Below, piece after piece: positions 30,710 through 39,689 of a stretch of DNA of 64,000 nt. The notes beneath the pieces are model-generated. The model had not been told where the DNA came from, made no database searches, and was given only the letters and a program-made list of their open reading frames with translations. Source of the stretch: Halorubrum sp. BOL3-1 (GTDB taxonomy: Archaea; Halobacteriota; Halobacteria; Halobacteriales; Haloferacaceae). The stretch spans positions 2,294,001 through 2,358,000 of the forward strand of contig NZ_CP034692.1 in assembly GCF_004114375.1 (NCBI RefSeq), given 5' to 3'. Each line of letters starts with the position of its first letter. The first letter of the stretch is position 1. A program made the position numbers and the translations under genes.

Positions 30710-33700
30710 CTACGTCGTCCGCAGGTGGCCCTGCTTGGGCTCGTACACCTCGCCTTTCGTCCGGAGCTTCTCGATCTCCTGCTCCGCTTTCCCCCGATCC
30801 ATCCCGATCTCGCCCGTGCGGTCGAGCACCTCGTCGACGGGGGCGCCCTCCTGGTACTCCTCCTCGATGTCGGCGATGAGGCCCTTGATGTTCTTGATGC
30901 GGTCGCGCTGGCTCTTCGAGGTGCCCGTCTCGACGACGTCGGCGTCGAACTGACCGGTCTCCGGGTCGACGCCGATGTCCTTGAGACACGACTCGATGAT
31001 GTCGGTCGCGCGGTCGGCGTCCTCGCGTTCGACGGTGTCCGAGAGCCGGACCCGCGCGCTCGCCTCCGAGAGCCGCACCATCGCCTCCAGCTTCCGGGCG
31101 GTCACCGGTACCGGCGCGTCCTCGTCGGCGCCCTTCGAGCGGAGGTCGACGTAGAACTCCTCTATCAGCTCCTTCGCCTCCTCGGTCATCGTCGGGTAAC
31201 AGGAGCGCTTCGCGTGGGCGATGTACTTCCTGAGCAGTTCGGCGTCGATCTCCGGGGCGACCTCCTCGGTCACCTCCGCGACCTGCTCCGGCGTGAACTC
31301 CGAGCTCGCCAGCTCCTCGCGCTGCGTGTTCAGCTCTCCGGCGTAGTTCGTCTTGATGATGTGTTTCGCCAGCCGGGAGTCGTGTTCCGGGTCGGGGCTG
31401 TCAGTCACCGTGAAGATGAGGTCGAACCGCGAGACCAGCGCGGGTTCGAGGTCGATCTGTTCACCGATCGGCTCGTACTGGTCGAATCGGCCGTACTTGG
31501 GGTTCGCGGCGCCCAGCAGCGAACACCGGGCTTTGAGTGTGGCGTTGATCCCGGCCTTCGACACCGAGATCTGCTGCTGTTCGAGGCCCTCGTGCATCGC
31601 GGAGCGGTCCGAGGAGTTGTGGACGACGAGGCCGTTCGCGACGAAGTTGTGCGTCTCGTCGACGGTCAGGTCGTACACCTTCGGCCGCCGTCCGTCGTCG
31701 ATCCGAGAGAGGATCGACCGCAGTTCGTCCTCGACGCCCCTTACTTCCCCTGCGACCGCCTCTCGGAGATCGCCGAGCCGCTCCGTCTCGACGGCACCGG
31801 AGAGCCAACGAGAGACGGTCGCCTGTGTCACGTCGAGCGACGACGCGACGTCTCCTTGGCTGACGCCGTACGCGTCGATCCCGGCCGCCAACTCCGCTCT
31901 CGTTTCCCCGATCGGGCCCCGGTCGAGGAGATCGCGCGCGCGCCGTTCGACCGTCTCGATAGGTCCACCGATGACGTCCGCGAGGCGCTGTCTGAGCACC
32001 TCGCTGCGGTGTTCGGTCGACTCCGGTGGCACGGTTTCGACCGACTCGACCCGTCGCCACTTCACGTCGCCACGGACGAACTCGCGAAGGTCTTCGAAGT
32101 CGGTCTCGGCAACGCTCTCGACGACCTCTCGAAGCCGAGCCGTCACCGTTTGCCGAACGTCGTCGCTCTCGCCCCACTCGCGGGATATCCGCTGTTGTGA
32201 CAGCGACGTTCCCTCCGCGAGTTCGGACTGCGAGACGTGGTAGCGGTGTCGCAACTCGGAGAGCGTCTCCCACGTCGGGTTCGCCTCCAGCGCGGTGCGG
32301 TCCTCGCTTGCCGCCTCGATCCGTTCCTCGAAGGCGGTGAGAACCCGCTGTGCGTGATGGAGCGAGACGTTTGCGGTTCCGTTCTCGAAGTCGTGATACG
32401 TGACGGCGCCGATCCCGCACTCGCTCTGGTGGAGCCGGAGCGACTCGCGACACCGCGCGAGTACGTCGTCGATCTCCGGAACCACGTCGAGGATCGTGCG
32501 ATCGCCGTCGGCGGCCTCGACGATCCGGTCTAGCGACTCCGCCTTCCGGGTGGCCGTGAAGCCGATAAACCTGCGGAACGCCGCCAGCGACGCCGCGTCG
32601 GTCACGGTGAGGTAGTACACGTCCCGACCGTCGTCGCGGGCGCGACGCTGGAGCTGGCTCGAAACGCCGAACTGGAGGAGGAGGTTCCGCGTCCCCCGCA
32701 GGAGGTCTTGGCTCGCGGAAGCCACGCGGACGTTTCCTGCCGACTCGTCGACGTGACCCTCGCTGTCGGCCAGCGCTCGAACGAACGCCGCCTTCGTGGC
32801 GCGAGACCCCGTCGAGACGGCGGTCGGGAAGCACTTCTCGTCGTATCGGCCGAGGTTCATTCCCGCGTCGAGGACGGCGTCGGCGTACGCCTTTCCGGTG
32901 ACTCGAACGGTTTCGACGCCGTCCTCTCGCTTCTCGCTCGGCGGCCGAACAGGCTCCGCGTCGAACGCCGCTCTCGCCGCCCGCTCAAAGTCGTCCAACA
33001 GCTCGTCGTCGGCGTTCGTGAATCGAACGCCGTACACTCCCTCGTCGCGGTCGTAGTAGACGTTCCCGTCGCCGGAGAGGTAGCCGAGGACGCTCGCCAT
33101 ATCGGCGTCGACACTCTCGTCGTCGCCGGGCAGTTCACCGGTGACGCCGCTCGCTGCGACCGCTCCCCCGCCGTCGGCGGCCGCCGTCGGGACCTCTCGC
33201 GGGACGTACACCCAGTCGCCCTCGTCGAGGGCGGCCGCCTCGCGCTCGACCCGTTCCCCGTCGTTGAGGACGAAGAACGGGTGATCTGCCGTCGCGCGCA
33301 GCGACTCACCGGTCTCCATCGTCACCCGGGTCAGCTCGGAGGGGGCGTCGTACTCGTGGACGGCGGAGACGGGACGTTCGACGAGCCGCCCGTCCTCGTC
33401 CATCGACCAGACCGCGAGGTCGACGTCGCGGATGTGGCGCCCGTTCGAGAGTTCCTCGATCTCGCCGTCTTCGGCGGCTTCTCGCGCCAGTTCGTCGATA
33501 CGCTCCACGCGACTGTCGGCCAGCGTGACGAGGGTGTCACCCGTGACGCAGTCCATCTTGTCCAGCTCGTCGACGGCGGCGATGCCCTTGTCCGCGAGGA
33601 CGAGTGCGCCGGCTTCGAGCGACCACTGCTGGCCGTCGCCGAAGTCATCTCTTACAGCAGCGGCCGTGAGTCCCGCAGCGGATGATCCTTTTCCTGAGGT

Positions 33701-36166
33701 ATAAACTGATCTTGGAGCAATGTTTTCTACATACGAAATCATCTGGGAGTTATGTGAGACAACTCCGTTCGAGATGTAGTTGTGAGTTCCTTCGATTTCG
33801 AGGTCGTACACCCAATCATCACTCGGGCTGACCGGCTCGATCGATTCGATGCGATCCCAGCGGATGTCGCTATCTACCAGCTGCCGAAGGGCCGTAATGT
33901 CGGCGGCTACACCTCCTCCGTCGGTCTGTGCGCTTCCGATTTCAGTGCCATTAGGCGAGTCGGGAAGAGCGGCCTCGAACGCTTCGACGACCTCTCGAAG
34001 CGCACCGACACTCGGATTCCGAGACCCCTTCTCGTAGTGGCGATACGTATTGCGAGGGACGCCGCACTCGTACTGCGTTAGTCCGAGCGACTCACGGAGT
34101 CGTCCAAGGACGGGCGCGACGTTCGGGAGGACATCGACGTTGGTGTTCCGGTCTGTTTTGAGGTGTTCTTCTGCTGCCTCTTGTTTACGATCGGTTACGA
34201 ACCCGATATCGGTCACGTACCGATCGAACTGTTCCCCGCTGATGCGTAACCTATTGCTCCCGTTCTTCCGTTCGTGGAGTTGGCTGGTGATGCCGTGTTG
34301 AAGCAGGAGGGTCCGGAGATCACGGAGGAGCGTCTCGCTCATCGAGGCTACGGTAATCTCTCGCTGTGTCGCCGAAACATGACCCTCTCCATCAACGAAG
34401 CCCTTTACGAACATTCGCGTGATGGCTGGTGATGCCCCGAGGATCGGCCTCGGAATCCGCTGATCCGCGGAGCCTTCGAGCAGCATCCCGTCGAGGTTCT
34501 TGAGAAAACTGACGAATTCTCCTGCGGAACACATCAGCTCTCGCGCGTCCTTCCCATCGTGTGGTTCCCGAGTGGTGGTCCGGAGACCGAGTGTCTCGAA
34601 TGTCGATCGAGCGTCGGACAGGACTGCCTCGTCGTTGTTTGTGATCGAGACGAAACCTGAGTGGTCGTCACGTCGCTCGACGTATCCTTCGGCGACGATG
34701 TACCCGAGAAGGCGCGCAAGAGCCGGAGTCCACTCGTCGGGCAGATCGAGTCGAACCGCGTTGTGTGACTGGGCGCGGCGGAACTCGACATCAATTGCGT
34801 CATCGTCCTCGACGTCGAGTCGATTCGGGGTGGCGACGAACTCGCCTTCACTCAGTTCGTCCGCGACAACCGGCTCGAACCCTCCGTTGTGCTGGACGAA
34901 CAGCGGGTGCGACGGCGTTACCTCTACCTCTGCGCCGGACGCGGTCTCGACCTGATACATCGTTTCGGGAGCCTCGCGCTTCCATACCTTTGTCGCCCGC
35001 GCGGACCCGATTGTCTCGTCCGACTGGAGCGATGGGACTTCGAAATTGACCTCGTCGAAGACGCCATCGTCAACCGGTTTTGGATCGTCAAGGTTCCCTT
35101 CGACGAGTTCTCGTATCGGAACCTCTCGGCCATCTCCGAGTGTCACACGCGTATCGCCATCGAGACACTTTCCAGTTCCCGGGTCACCGATCAGGAGCAT
35201 GTGGAGGTCGCCGCGGATCCGCGAGCCGTCGGGGAGGTGTTTCGTCACGCCGGAGAACAGCTGGAGGATCATCGCGAGCTTCTCCTCCTCGTAGCCGTAG
35301 ATGGCCGGGGCGATCGATTCGACCATCGCCTCGTAGATGTCGTCGCGCTCGGAGAGCTCGATGATGTCGCGTTTGTCCGCCTCGGTGATATCCATGTCCT
35401 CGAACTCCTCGTCCTCGATGGCGATGGAGACGCCGTCCATGTAGAGGTCGAAGATGGCGGACTTCTCGTTACCCTGCTCGACCTGCTCGATGTGGAGGAC
35501 GCCGACGCAGGTGACGTGGTCGCCCGGGCTCACCTTCCCGGTGATGTCGTCGACGATGTCGACGTCGAGCGACTGCGGCGTCTCGCCGCCGCGCAGTCCC
35601 TCCGGCGACTCCTGGATGCGGAGCTTCTGGGAGTCGACGAACTCGGACTGGTCGAAGTTGACGCGGAAGGGTCCCTGTCGCTCGCAGCCCTGACACTCGT
35701 GGGGTTCCTGAAAACCGCCGTCGCTCTGCGGGATGTACGTCATCGTGCCGCAGCGCTGGCACTCGAAGGCGGCCTCAGTCACCTTCGGACGCACGTCGGT
35801 CGCCTTACGGACGATCCCCTGAACGGAAACGAGCTTCCCGATGTGGTCGTCGTGGACACGGATTCCTCGGATGTCGACGCTCTCGGGGAGGTCCTCGATA
35901 CGTACGTGTGCGCGACCGAGGCTCACGTCTGCGGGGAGGTCGTAGAGCCGGAGCGCCTCCTCGGCGTACTCGCGCATCTGTTCGGGCTTGTTCAGAAAGT
36001 CCTCTGCGAGGTCGCGGTCGAACTGAAAGAGGTCGTCGTAGGAGACGTACAGCGAGCGCTGCTCGTTGGGATACCGCTGTGCGAGCTGTCCGATCTCCTC
36101 GCGGTAGTAGTTGCGATAGAACTGAATGAACCGCTCCGTGAGGTCCTGGGTGCCGGCCTGTGCCAT
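30710..36166 (-). CDS. mcm: MCM replicative DNA helicase with two inteins
   Basis: The precursor is 1818 residues. Three extein segments (1-333, 807-872, 1518-1818) join into a 700-residue MCM, the normal archaeal length. The N-terminal domain has the zinc ribbon CQRCG/CQGCE (136-161). The ATPase has Walker A GDPGTGK|S, interrupted by intein 1, and Walker B AAVDELDKMD, followed at once by intein 2. SRFDLIF (sensor/arginine-finger region) and a winged helix ending KQGHLRTT lie in the last segment. MCM unwinds DNA at replication forks as a hexamer. Both inteins sit in the nucleotide site, so an unspliced protein would be inactive. Confidence 0.96.
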   Translation of the reverse strand: MAQAGTQDLTERFIQFYRNYYREEIGQLAQRYPNEQRSLYVSYDDLFQFDRDLAEDFLNKPEQMREYAEEALRLYDLPADVSLGRAHVRIEDLPESVDIRGIRVHDDHIGKLVSVQGIVRKATDVRPKVTEAAFECQRCGTMTYIPQSDGGFQEPHECQGCERQGPFRVNFDQSEFVDSQKLRIQESPEGLRGGETPQSLDVDIVDDITGKVSPGDHVTCVGVLHIEQVEQGNEKSAIFDLYMDGVSIAIEDEEFEDMDITEADKRDIIELSERDDIYEAMVESIAPAIYGYEEEKLAMILQLFSGVTKHLPDGSRIRGDLHMLLIGDPGTGKCLDGDTRVTLGDGREVPIRELVEGNLDDPKPVDDGVFDEVNFEVPSLQSDETIGSARATKVWKREAPETMYQVETASGAEVEVTPSHPLFVQHNGGFEPVVADELSEGEFVATPNRLDVEDDDAIDVEFRRAQSHNAVRLDLPDEWTPALARLLGYIVAEGYVERRDDHSGFVSITNNDEAVLSDARSTFETLGLRTTTREPHDGKDARELMCSAGEFVSFLKNLDGMLLEGSADQRIPRPILGASPAITRMFVKGFVDGEGHVSATQREITVASMSETLLRDLRTLLLQHGITSQLHERKNGSNRLRISGEQFDRYVTDIGFVTDRKQEAAEEHLKTDRNTNVDVLPNVAPVLGRLRESLGLTQYECGVPRNTYRHYEKGSRNPSVGALREVVEAFEAALPDSPNGTEIGSAQTDGGGVAADITALRQLVDSDIRWDRIESIEPVSPSDDWVYDLEIEGTHNYISNGVVSHNSQMISYVENIAPRSVYTSGKGSSAAGLTAAAVRDDFGDGQQWSLEAGALVLADKGIAAVDELDKMDCVTGDTLVTLADSRVERIDELAREAAEDGEIEELSNGRHIRDVDLAVWSMDEDGRLVERPVSAVHEYDAPSELTRVTMETGESLRATADHPFFVLNDGERVEREAAALDEGDWVYVPREVPTAAADGGGAVAASGVTGELPGDDESVDADMASVLGYLSGDGNVYYDRDEGVYGVRFTNADDELLDDFERAARAAFDAEPVRPPSEKREDGVETVRVTGKAYADAVLDAGMNLGRYDEKCFPTAVSTGSRATKAAFVRALADSEGHVDESAGNVRVASASQDLLRGTRNLLLQFGVSSQLQRRARDDGRDVYYLTVTDAASLAAFRRFIGFTATRKAESLDRIVEAADGDRTILDVVPEIDDVLARCRESLRLHQSECGIGAVTYHDFENGTANVSLHHAQRVLTAFEERIEAASEDRTALEANPTWETLSELRHRYHVSQSELAEGTSLSQQRISREWGESDDVRQTVTARLREVVESVAETDFEDLREFVRGDVKWRRVESVETVPPESTEHRSEVLRQRLADVIGGPIETVERRARDLLDRGPIGETRAELAAGIDAYGVSQGDVASSLDVTQATVSRWLSGAVETERLGDLREAVAGEVRGVEDELRSILSRIDDGRRPKVYDLTVDETHNFVANGLVVHNSSDRSAMHEGLEQQQISVSKAGINATLKARCSLLGAANPKYGRFDQYEPIGEQIDLEPALVSRFDLIFTVTDSPDPEHDSRLAKHIIKTNYAGELNTQREELASSEFTPEQVAEVTEEVAPEIDAELLRKYIAHAKRSCYPTMTEEAKELIEEFYVDLRSKGADEDAPVPVTARKLEAMVRLSEASARVRLSDTVEREDADRATDIIESCLKDIGVDPETGQFDADVVETGTSKSQRDRIKNIKGLIADIEEEYQEGAPVDEVLDRTGEIGMDRGKAEQEIEKLRTKGEVYEPKQGHLRTT
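31616..33550 (-). other. intein 2 of MCM (645 residues), after Walker B
   Basis: It runs from Cys873 (CVTGDTLVTLADSRVERIDE) to His-Asn 1516-1517 (ETHNFVANGLVVHN), followed by Ser of the next extein. Splicing blocks: TADHPFFV (block B) and the terminal VHN. A LAGLIDADG-type homing endonuclease is present, with MASVLGYLSGDGNVY and FVRALADSEGHVDE. Three helix-turn-helix-like units follow at about 1241-1270 (RLHQSECGIGAVTYHDFENG), 1303-1350 (HVSQSELAEGTSLSQQRISR) and 1431-1470 (GVSQGDVASSLDVTQATVSR). The last lies in a ~118-residue stretch between WRRVESVETV and VYDLTVDETHN, where intein 1 has only about ten residues. Confidence 0.93.
33749..35167 (-). other. intein 1 of MCM (473 residues), within Walker A
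   Basis: It runs from Cys334 (CLDGDTRVTLGDGREVPIRE) to His-Asn 805-806 (GTHNYISNGVVSHN), followed by Ser. It splits GDPGTGK from the next serine of the P-loop, a classic intein site. Block B is TPSHPLFV. The LAGLIDADG motifs are LARLLGYIVAEGYV and FVKGFVDGEGHVS. One XRE-like helix-turn-helix (LGLTQYECGVPRNTYRHYEK) follows. The full set of splicing and endonuclease residues looks intact. Confidence 0.94.
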
Positions 36167-36266
36167 TGCGACGCCACTTCGTCGCCATCACGTATGAACC
36201 TCTGGTTCGGGGTGGAGGTGATCGATCGGAGTGCGGTCGACGTGCGGGGCGGACGGACCGCTCCGA

Positions 36267-36629
36267 CTACGCCCGCCCGACGAAGGTCGCGTCGGCGGAG
36301 GTGCGCCCCTCGTTGAAGGAGAGCACCTTCGCCCGGATCACGTCGCCGGGTTCGAGTCCGCCGGGGATGTCCTCGGTGAACACGACGAACCCCTCGACTT
36401 TCCCGACGGCGACCTCCGAGCCGGAGTGGTGGTCGGTCAGTTCCGTCACGCCGAACTCGTAGGTCTCTCCGATCTTGACGGGCGCGTCGCGCTCCTGGGC
36501 GGCCTCGTGGGCGCGCTTCGATTCGCGCGCCCCGGCGGACGGGCCGCGGAGGCGGCGGACGAGTGCGAACAGCGCGAGCAGCGCGACTGCGACGGCGACG
36601 GAGATCGCGACCGGCGACGAGGGAATCAT
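36267..36629 (-). CDS. membrane-anchored TRAM-domain protein
   Basis: The 120-residue protein has an N-terminal transmembrane helix (VAISVAVAVALLALFALVRR) followed by a short linker and a TRAM beta-barrel (VKIGETYEFGVTELTDHHSG, GFVVFTEDIPGGLEPGDVIR, KVLSFNEGRTSADATFVGRA). TRAM domains bind RNA. Small TRAM proteins in archaea may act as RNA chaperones; this one would be tethered to the membrane. It is upstream of mcm on the same strand. Confidence 0.85.
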   Translation of the reverse strand: MIPSSPVAISVAVAVALLALFALVRRLRGPSAGARESKRAHEAAQERDAPVKIGETYEFGVTELTDHHSGSEVAVGKVEGFVVFTEDIPGGLEPGDVIRAKVLSFNEGRTSADATFVGRA

Positions 36630-36830
36630 ACCCGTGCGGTCGTCCGCGGGAACCTAAACGATGTGGGTCCGGGACGGCGGTTCACCGCCCGAGGTCCCGC
36701 GAACGCGACCCCGCGAGCGACCCGATCCGTCGCACTCGCATGAGAAACGCCTTTGCCCTCGAAGCCCCCGTCTCGATCCGATGCGACACAGCCGCGGTTC
36801 CCGACGACTCGCGCACGGGTGTGGTGTGCC

Positions 36831-39173
36831 GTGAAGGTCGCGGACGCGGTGCCGGAGTTCGCCGACGCCTTCGGGTTCGACGAGTTCAATCGGATGCAAC
36901 GCGAGGCGTTGCCGGGAGTCTTCGAGACCGACCACAACGTGGTCGCGTCGGCGCCCACGGCCTCCGGGAAGACGGCGCTCGCCGAACTCGCTATCTGTAA
37001 GACGCTGGCGGCGGGCGGGACCGCCCTCTTTATCGCGCCGCTGCGAGCGCTCACGAACGAGAAGGAGAGCGAGTGGGAGCGGTTCGAGGACCTCGGCTAC
37101 TCCGTGTACGTCGTCTCGGGTGAGCGCGACCTGAACCCCCGTCGCGCCGAGCGCGCGGACGTGTTAGTGACGACCCCGGAGAAGGCCGACAGCGCCACCC
37201 GAAAGCACGACTCGGCGCGCTACTCGTTCATTACCGACGTGGACTGCGTCGTCATCGACGAGGTCCACTTACTCGACTCCGAGAAGCGGGGCGCGGTGCT
37301 CGAAGTGACCGTCTCGCGGCTCCGCCGGCTTCAGGACCCCCGCGTCGTCGCGCTCTCCGCGACGATGCCGAACGTCGACGATGTCGCCGAGTGGCTCGAC
37401 GCGCCCGCGGAGACGACCTACGCGTTCGGAGACGAGTACCGCCCCGTCGATCTGGAGACCGGCGTGAAGACGTACTCGCACGGATCGAACGCGTTCGCGG
37501 ACAAGTACCGCCGGCTCTACCGCGCGCTCGACCTGGCCGAGCCGCACGTCCGCGAGGACGGGCAGGCGCTCGTGTTCGTCTCCTCGCGGCAGGACACGGT
37601 ACAGGCCGCGAAGAAGGCGCGCGACGAGATCACGGAGCGCGACATCCCGATCGACTCGCGGGACGACTACGACTTCCACAACGAGGCCACGGAGCTGACC
37701 AACGACACGCTCCGCCAGTCGGTCACCGACGGCGTCGGCTTCCACCACGCCGGACTCGGGAAGGGGGACCGCGACCGCGTCGAGGAGTGGTTCAAGCAGG
37801 GGAAGATCAAGTTCCTCTTTTCGACGTCGACGCTCGCGTGGGGGGTGAACCTCCCCGCCCGGTGCGTCGTCATTCGCGACACGAAGTACCACGACCCGCT
37901 GGAGGGCGAGACCGACATCTCGCCGCTGGACGTGCTCCAGATGCTCGGGCGCGCCGGCCGCCCGGAGTACGACGACGTGGGGTACGGCTGGGTGGTCTGC
38001 GACCGCGGCGACGCCGACAAGTACCGCGAACTGCTCCGCGAGGGCAAGGAGATCGAGTCGCGGCTCGCGGCTGACCTCGAATCGCACCTCAACGCCGAGA
38101 TCGCGATGGGGACGATCCGCGGGTTAGAGGACGTGATGGACTGGCTAGAGACGACGTTCTACTACGTCCGCGCCGAGTCGAAGCCCGAGACCTACGAGTT
38201 CTCGACGCTACGCGACCGCGTCCGCGACACCCTCGAATCGCTCGTCGACGACGGGTTCGTCGCGGCCGACGACGACCTCGCGATCGAGCCGACGGGGCTG
38301 GGGCGGCTCGCCTCGAAGTACTACCTCCGGCTCGACACCGCGCGGCGGTTCCGGCGACTCGCCGACCGGGAGACGCTGACGGTCGACTCGGTGTTGGAGA
38401 CGGTCGCGTCGGCCGGCGAGTTCGACTCCGTCTCGGCGCGCTCGGCCGAGTCGGACGCGATCGACAGGGTCCTCGACGGCCGCGACACCGACCTCGAAGA
38501 CGGCCACCGCAAGGTGTTCGCGATCCTGCGCGCGGGGATGGTCGACTCGATCCCCTCGGACCTCCGCTCCGACGCGTGGGTGATCCGGCAGAACGCGCTC
38601 CGCCTGCTCGCCGCGCTCGCGGAGTTCCTCGACCGGTTCGCCGGTCCCCGCGCCGCCAACCTCGCCCGCCGCGTCGAGGCGCGCGTCGAACACGGCGTCT
38701 CCCGCGAGGCGGTCGCGCTCACCGCGATCGAGGGGGTCGGCTCCGGCCGCGCCGAGCGCCTCGCGGAAGCCGGCCTCACGTCGCCCGCCGAGGTCGTCGA
38801 CGCCGGCCCGGGGGCGCTCGCAGGCGCCGGGCTGAGCGACTCCGTCGCCGAGCGAATCGTCGACGCCGCCCGCGACTGCCCCCGGATCGACGTCGACTGG
38901 GGCGAGTTCCCCGACGCGATCGCGACGGGCGAAAACGAGATGTGCGAGGTCGCCGTCGCCGCCGTCTCCGGGAGCGCTCGCGTGGGAATTCGCGTCACCG
39001 TCAACGACGTGGAGATGACCGCGACGACGACGTACCTCGACGGCGAGACGACGGTTCCGGTCGGCGTGTTCGGCCCGCCGGACGCCGACGAGCTGGAGTT
39101 CGTCGTCGAGGTCGTCTTCCCCGACCTCCCGCTCCTCCCCGTTCGAGCGACCCGGACGGTTCGGGTGACGTAG
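36831..39173 (+). CDS. Ski2-type superfamily 2 helicase (Hel308/Mer3-like)
   Basis: The 780-residue protein has RecA-like domains with FNRMQREALPG (Q-like motif), SAPTASGKTALAEL (Walker A), VVIDEVHLLD (motif II), ALSATMPNV (motif III), VGFHHAGLGKGDRDRVEEWF (motif IV/V) and LQMLGRAGRPEYDD (motif VI). A winged-helix/ratchet part and a helix-hairpin-helix (AIEGVGSGRAERLAEAGLTS) come next, and a C-terminal beta domain closes it. Such helicases remodel stalled forks or recombination intermediates. The start is taken as GTG at 36831 (MKVADAVPEFADAFGFDEF); the upstream frame lacks homology. Confidence 0.9.
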   Translation: MKVADAVPEFADAFGFDEFNRMQREALPGVFETDHNVVASAPTASGKTALAELAICKTLAAGGTALFIAPLRALTNEKESEWERFEDLGYSVYVVSGERDLNPRRAERADVLVTTPEKADSATRKHDSARYSFITDVDCVVIDEVHLLDSEKRGAVLEVTVSRLRRLQDPRVVALSATMPNVDDVAEWLDAPAETTYAFGDEYRPVDLETGVKTYSHGSNAFADKYRRLYRALDLAEPHVREDGQALVFVSSRQDTVQAAKKARDEITERDIPIDSRDDYDFHNEATELTNDTLRQSVTDGVGFHHAGLGKGDRDRVEEWFKQGKIKFLFSTSTLAWGVNLPARCVVIRDTKYHDPLEGETDISPLDVLQMLGRAGRPEYDDVGYGWVVCDRGDADKYRELLREGKEIESRLAADLESHLNAEIAMGTIRGLEDVMDWLETTFYYVRAESKPETYEFSTLRDRVRDTLESLVDDGFVAADDDLAIEPTGLGRLASKYYLRLDTARRFRRLADRETLTVDSVLETVASAGEFDSVSARSAESDAIDRVLDGRDTDLEDGHRKVFAILRAGMVDSIPSDLRSDAWVIRQNALRLLAALAEFLDRFAGPRAANLARRVEARVEHGVSREAVALTAIEGVGSGRAERLAEAGLTSPAEVVDAGPGALAGAGLSDSVAERIVDAARDCPRIDVDWGEFPDAIATGENEMCEVAVAAVSGSARVGIRVTVNDVEMTATTTYLDGETTVPVGVFGPPDADELEFVVEVVFPDLPLLPVRATRTVRVT

Positions 39174-39208
39174 GGAGAACTCCGGGTCGAGGCGAGAGCA
39201 GCTGTTAT

Positions 39209-39568
39209 TTATAAATCGACCCGCGGTGGCGCGTGCCGACGAGCGCCCGACAGGGCGCGAGTCGCACGCGCGAGGGAGTCGGTCGCCGAGCGAAGCGACG
39301 GCGACCGACGAGGCTGGGGAGGAGTGAGGTGCCGTACGGAGCGGTGCGGGGCGGGACTCGAAGGGGCAGCCGTGAGGACGAAGACTCGCGACGTAAGGAC
39401 CGCAGGGAGTAAGCGAAGCGAGCGACTGAGGACCGCAGCGAGCGCATCAAGTCCTCGCGGCTGGGGCTTCGGAGGTGTTTGTGTCGCTCGTCGATTTATA
39501 AGTGGAACCAGCAACGTAGAGCCGAGCGGCTGGGGCTTCGTAGTTCGTGCCGATCGGCGATTTATAAG
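39209..39568. repeat. intergenic repeat block with GCGGCTGGGGCTTCG and CGATTTATAAG motifs
   Basis: The 516-base gap 39174-39689 holds no gene. GCGGCTGGGGCTTCG occurs at 39457-39471 (last base variant) and 39526-39540. CGATTTATAAG follows each at 39492-39502 and 39558-39568, so the unit is about 70 bases. An inverted TTTATAAATCG stands at 39209-39219. Between them is purine-biased low-complexity sequence (GAGCGAAGCGACGG-like). TATA-like ACGTATAAACC near 39637 probably drives the next gene. Confidence 0.65.
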
Positions 39569-39689
39569 CGACCACGTCCGGTCGAGCGACCGGAACGACG
39601 ATCCCGACCTTGCCTCGACGCCCCCGCCCCACATCACGTATAAACCCGCGTTCCGACCGGTTAAGGCCGGAACCGCGGCCACCCCTCGT

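Noticed and set aside
30116-32200. 694-residue open frame on the plus strand opposite mcm
   Set aside because: It is antisense to conserved MCM and intein motifs and has no recognisable domain.
39209-39460. Possible CRISPR or satellite array in purine-rich repeats
   Set aside because: The repeats are irregular GCGAGCGAAGCG-like low complexity without constant repeat length or unique spacers.
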